NCBI GenBank assembly: GCA_018400625.1
Contig: JAGYMJ010000484.1
Span: 1 to 8,147 of the forward strand
Direction: 5' to 3'
Length of the DNA stretch: 8,147 nt
Source: Planctomycetota bacterium
Lineage (GTDB): Bacteria; Planctomycetota; Brocadiia; SM23-32
The position numbers and the translations under genes are program-made. Below the pieces are notes generated by a model. The model was not told the DNA's origin. It saw only the letters and a list, made by a program, of their open reading frames with translations, and searched no databases. This document shows positions 5,644 to 8,147 of the stretch, piece by piece (within the stretch, counting starts at the first letter, position 1; every line of letters begins with the position of its first letter).

Positions 5644-8019
5644 ATGAAAAATCGCGTTTTCTGGATGGTGATAGGGTTGTGTTTTATGTGTATCAACTTT
5701 TTAAAAGCTTCCGAACAAATTGTTGTTTCGCCAGGCGGCGACGACACGAATCCGGGTACGCCCGCGCAACCGCTTGCCACGCTTTCGGCCGCACAAGAGA
5801 CCGTCCGCGAAGTTGTCGCCGCGGGTCTTGAGGCCGACCTTGTGGTGCGCATCCAGGAAGGCGTCTACGAGCTGGCGGATACGCTTGCATTCGGGGCCGA
5901 GGATTCCGGCTCCGAGCGATTTGCCGTCACCTATGCCGCGGCGCCAGGCGCAAGGGTCGTGGTCAGCGGGGGCACGGTCATCGACGGCTGGGAGAAACAC
6001 GAGGGCGAGCTTTGGACCGCTCAGGTTCCCGGTGTAAAGGAAAACGAATGGTACTTCCGACAACTCTGGGTCAACGGGCGCCGGGCGATTCGGGCGCGCA
6101 TGCCGAATGCCGGCGACCGAGGACCACGCCGGAAGCTGGAAGGCTTCAAGGTCGATAACGAATTGACCTCCACCATTCTCTCTTTCAATCCCGACCTGCT
6201 CGAAGAATGGGGCAACCTTGAGGATGTCGAGGCGGTCGTGTTCGGTACTTGGGAGATCATGCGCAAGCGTTTCGCGCAGGTTGATCCGGAGACCGGAGTC
6301 GGCCACATGCAGGGGCCGCACAGCATGCCGCATTTCGCCCAGGGTCGAACCGAGCAGCAACGGACCGCGGGTCGGCGGGGCAGGTTTTTTCTCGAAAACG
6401 CCGCCGAGTTTCTCGATCGGCCGGGCGAATGGTATCTCGACCGGCAAACCGGAACCCTGACCTACTGGCCGCGCCCCGGCGAGGATACGGCCAGGGCCCG
6501 AGTCATCGCTCCACGCCTCGAACGCCTTGTCGACGTCAAAGGTACGCCCGAACACCCGGTCCGCAACCTGCACTTCCAGGGCATCGAGTTCAAACACGCC
6601 GACTGGCGCCTTCCACGGGGCGGCTATATGGGCGTCCAGGCGTGCTGTTACGTATTGGGCGCTGAGGAGAGCTGGCGCCGCATGGACGCCGCGATTCGTC
6701 TCGAAAACGCCCGGGATTGCTCCATTACGGAGAGTGTCATCGCGCACATCGGCGGGTGCGGCATCGAATTCCTTCCCCAATGTGTCCGTCTTACCCTCGA
6801 GGGCAACCACATCAATGACATCGGCGGCAACGGCATCATGGCCGGGTCTCCGAGCAGGACGCTGCCCGAGGCGGATGCGCCGAAGGACTGCCGTATCGCC
6901 AACAACCATATTCACGACTGCGGGATTGACTACCCGGGGGGCGTCGGCATCTGGGTCGGCCTGGCCCAGCGAACCGTCATCGCACACAACCTCCTGCATG
7001 ATCTGCCCTACTCAGGTATCTCCCTGGGCTGGAACTGGAATTCCGATCCGACGCTGGCCCGTAACAATCTGATCGAATGGAACCACGTGCATGATGTGAT
7101 GCAACGCCTGTCTGACGGCGGCGGCATTTATACGCTCGGTTTTCAGCCCGGTACAATCATCCGTCACAATTACATTCACGACGTCCCCGGTGGCTCACAC
7201 AACAACGGTATTTTCCTTGACCAGGGGTCTAAGGGGTTTCGGCTTGCGGGCAATGCAATCGGGCGAACCGGCGGGGCGCCGGTGCGTTTCAACCAGAACC
7301 GCCGGGAGGATCACGAATGGGAAGACAATCTCGAAGGTAATCTCGAAGGCGACCCCGTGCGGTCGTGTGCTTTGGAGGTGCCGCATGATGACGCTCTCGA
7401 ACCCGATCACCTCACGATCGAGGCCTGGATCAAGCCCGAAGAGTTTCCTGACGGCCGCTGGTGGATCGTCAACAAGAACGGGAATGAGTGGGACGACGGG
7501 CACTACGGTGTAATCGCGAGCGGCAGCCGGATCAGGGCCGTGATCAACATCGGCGGAGGCAGAGAAAACAAGATTTCCGCCACGAGCCAGGAGGGTGTGC
7601 TCGAGGCAGAGGTCTGGCAGCATGTCGCCATGAGCTTCGATGGGGCCAAGCTGCGGGTTTACCACAACGGCATCGAGCGGGCATCCACTTCGGTCCATCG
7701 CGAACGTTCGACGGCAAAGTCCCCTCTGGCCATCGGACATCGCGCCGACGACGCGTCGCCCTACAGTCCGTTCAGGTTCAAGGGCTTCATTGATAGGGTT
7801 CGCCTCTATGACCAAGCTCTGACTGCCGATGAAATTGTCTTCAGCCTCACCACTCGCGATGCCCCGCCGTCCCGCACGCCCGTGGCTGCCTGGTTCTTCG
7901 AGGATATCGTGGCTTCCGCCGTCGCGGACGCCCGGGAAAGGGCATCCCATCATCAAATCTACCTCCAGGCGATTGCGAAAGCCGGACTCCAATCCGGAAC
8001 CCTTCCAGACGGTCGCTAA
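5644..8019 (+). CDS. Secreted right-handed parallel beta-helix protein with C-terminal LamG domain; probable polysaccharide glycosidase or lyase
   Basis: An in-frame TAG at 5635 fixes ATG 5644 as the first start; no Shine-Dalgarno is evident. Residues 1-22 are a signal peptide (KNR, hydrophobic run, LKA before S23). Residues 26-115 carry the opening strand typical of beta-helix enzymes (VVSPGGDDTNPGTPAQPLAT, from 27). About 245-280 contains the linking motif GEWYLDRQTGTLTYWP at 261-276. The beta-helix proper spans about 305-550. Its coils repeat an N-x-[IVL]-[HN]-D motif at N388, N421, N449, N480 and N509, spaced 33, 28, 31 and 29 residues, with GWNWNSDP at 462-469 and DGGGIYTLGFQPGT at 491-504. 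Residues about 573-735 are a classic LamG/concanavalin-like fold (LTIEAWIKPEEFPDG at 590-604, WQHVAMSFDGAKLRVYHNG at 658-676, GFIDRVRLYDQALTADE at 714-730). The order beta-helix then LamG recurs in PVC-group proteins, some resembling GH141-type enzymes of pectin side-chain breakdown; that family call is tentative. The last 55 residues match nothing I recognise and contain no membrane anchor. It follows the PL26-like gene on the same strand after 284 bases, suggesting a shared substrate. Confidence 0.75.
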   Translation: MKNRVFWMVIGLCFMCINFLKASEQIVVSPGGDDTNPGTPAQPLATLSAAQETVREVVAAGLEADLVVRIQEGVYELADTLAFGAEDSGSERFAVTYAAAPGARVVVSGGTVIDGWEKHEGELWTAQVPGVKENEWYFRQLWVNGRRAIRARMPNAGDRGPRRKLEGFKVDNELTSTILSFNPDLLEEWGNLEDVEAVVFGTWEIMRKRFAQVDPETGVGHMQGPHSMPHFAQGRTEQQRTAGRRGRFFLENAAEFLDRPGEWYLDRQTGTLTYWPRPGEDTARARVIAPRLERLVDVKGTPEHPVRNLHFQGIEFKHADWRLPRGGYMGVQACCYVLGAEESWRRMDAAIRLENARDCSITESVIAHIGGCGIEFLPQCVRLTLEGNHINDIGGNGIMAGSPSRTLPEADAPKDCRIANNHIHDCGIDYPGGVGIWVGLAQRTVIAHNLLHDLPYSGISLGWNWNSDPTLARNNLIEWNHVHDVMQRLSDGGGIYTLGFQPGTIIRHNYIHDVPGGSHNNGIFLDQGSKGFRLAGNAIGRTGGAPVRFNQNRREDHEWEDNLEGNLEGDPVRSCALEVPHDDALEPDHLTIEAWIKPEEFPDGRWWIVNKNGNEWDDGHYGVIASGSRIRAVINIGGGRENKISATSQEGVLEAEVWQHVAMSFDGAKLRVYHNGIERASTSVHRERSTAKSPLAIGHRADDASPYSPFRFKGFIDRVRLYDQALTADEIVFSLTTRDAPPSRTPVAAWFFEDIVASAVADARERASHHQIYLQAIAKAGLQSGTLPDGR

Positions 8020-8030
8020 GAAGGTGTAAA

Positions 8031-8051
8031 CCCGAGTTTGTAGGAATCGGG
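8031..8051. terminator. Weak hairpin downstream of the beta-helix gene
   Basis: CCCGA (8031-8035) pairs with TCGGG (8047-8051) around an 11-base loop, 12 bases after the stop codon. The stem is short and there is no T-tract, so terminator function is only possible. Nothing else was identified in 8020-8101. Confidence 0.2.
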
Positions 8052-8101
8052 CTCGAGTTGACCGAGTTGTTTATGCAGGTCAGCGATGCGATGGGAAGAT
8101 A

Positions 8102-8147
8102 GTAAGTCCTCAGTGAACCCCGTAACATCACCACCGTGCCCTGTGCC
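8102..8147. repeat. Palindromic repeat, copy C (cut by the window edge)
   Basis: GTAAGTCCTCAGT (8102-8114) is identical to the left arm of copy B. AGTGAACCCCGT (8112-8123) is identical to the start of copy A. The core ACATCACCACCGTGCCCTGTGCC then begins a stem whose partner lies beyond the window. The stem sequence differs from copies A and B (CATCACCACCG against CATCCCCACCG). This copy links A and B by containing the left outer arm of one and the inner arm of the other, and shows the unit to be a nested palindrome of roughly 75-85 bases. Confidence 0.75.

Noticed and set aside
5445..5852. Minus-strand open frame across the repeat region and the start of the beta-helix gene
   Set aside because: It reads through the palindromic repeats and the signal-peptide region of the opposite gene, and has no initiation signal or recognisable product.
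5701..6999. Long minus-strand open frame (432 codons) inside the beta-helix gene
   Set aside because: It is antisense to a clear signal peptide and beta-helix protein, and its translation shows no family resemblance. It is a codon-bias shadow.
7195..7992. Minus-strand open frame (265 codons) opposite the LamG domain
   Set aside because: It lies opposite a well-conserved LamG domain and has no domain of its own.

Overview
The window looks like accessory DNA from a polysaccharide-degrading bacterium. The PVC group (Kiritimatiellota, Lentisphaerota, Verrucomicrobiota or Planctomycetota) is the best guess. This is inferred from two very large secreted carbohydrate-active proteins that each carry a LamG-like C-terminal domain, from the weak or oddly spaced Shine-Dalgarno signals, and from the transposase type. 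No marker gene is present, so the taxonomic call is weak.

Layout. Bases 1-269 hold no gene. They contain two strong GC-rich hairpins, and the second shares a core with repeats found further right. Bases 270-1113 are the wreck of an insertion-sequence transposase: the N-terminal 44 codons run into a stop, and the C-terminal half resumes in another frame, with the middle (including the first catalytic Asp) missing. Bases 1114-1504 are an A+T-rich gene-less stretch ending in a plausible promoter and two inverted repeats ahead of the first large gene. Bases 1505-5359 encode a 1284-residue secreted protein of the PcRGLX/YetA (exo-rhamnogalacturonan lyase, PL26-like) fold, with extra C-terminal beta-sandwich and LamG-like regions. 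Bases 5360-5643 are intergenic and packed with a palindromic repeat family. Bases 5644-8019 encode a 791-residue secreted right-handed parallel beta-helix protein with a C-terminal LamG domain. Bases 8020-8147 are intergenic and end inside another copy of the same repeat.

How it may work together. Both intact genes are on the plus strand and both products carry export signals, so they probably act outside the cytoplasmic membrane on plant- or alga-type acidic polysaccharide. The first resembles a rhamnogalacturonan lyase. The second has the architecture of beta-helix pectinases and glycosidases. A pectin/rhamnogalacturonan utilisation locus is a reasonable inference, but no transporter, regulator or sulfatase is in view to confirm it. 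The 284-bp gap full of hairpins makes simple read-through transcription uncertain.

The least explained element is the palindromic repeat: three clear copies flank the beta-helix gene, and two weaker relatives lie at the left edge. Stems differ in sequence between copies but keep their pairing, as expected of a mobile REP/MITE-like element or a structured RNA.
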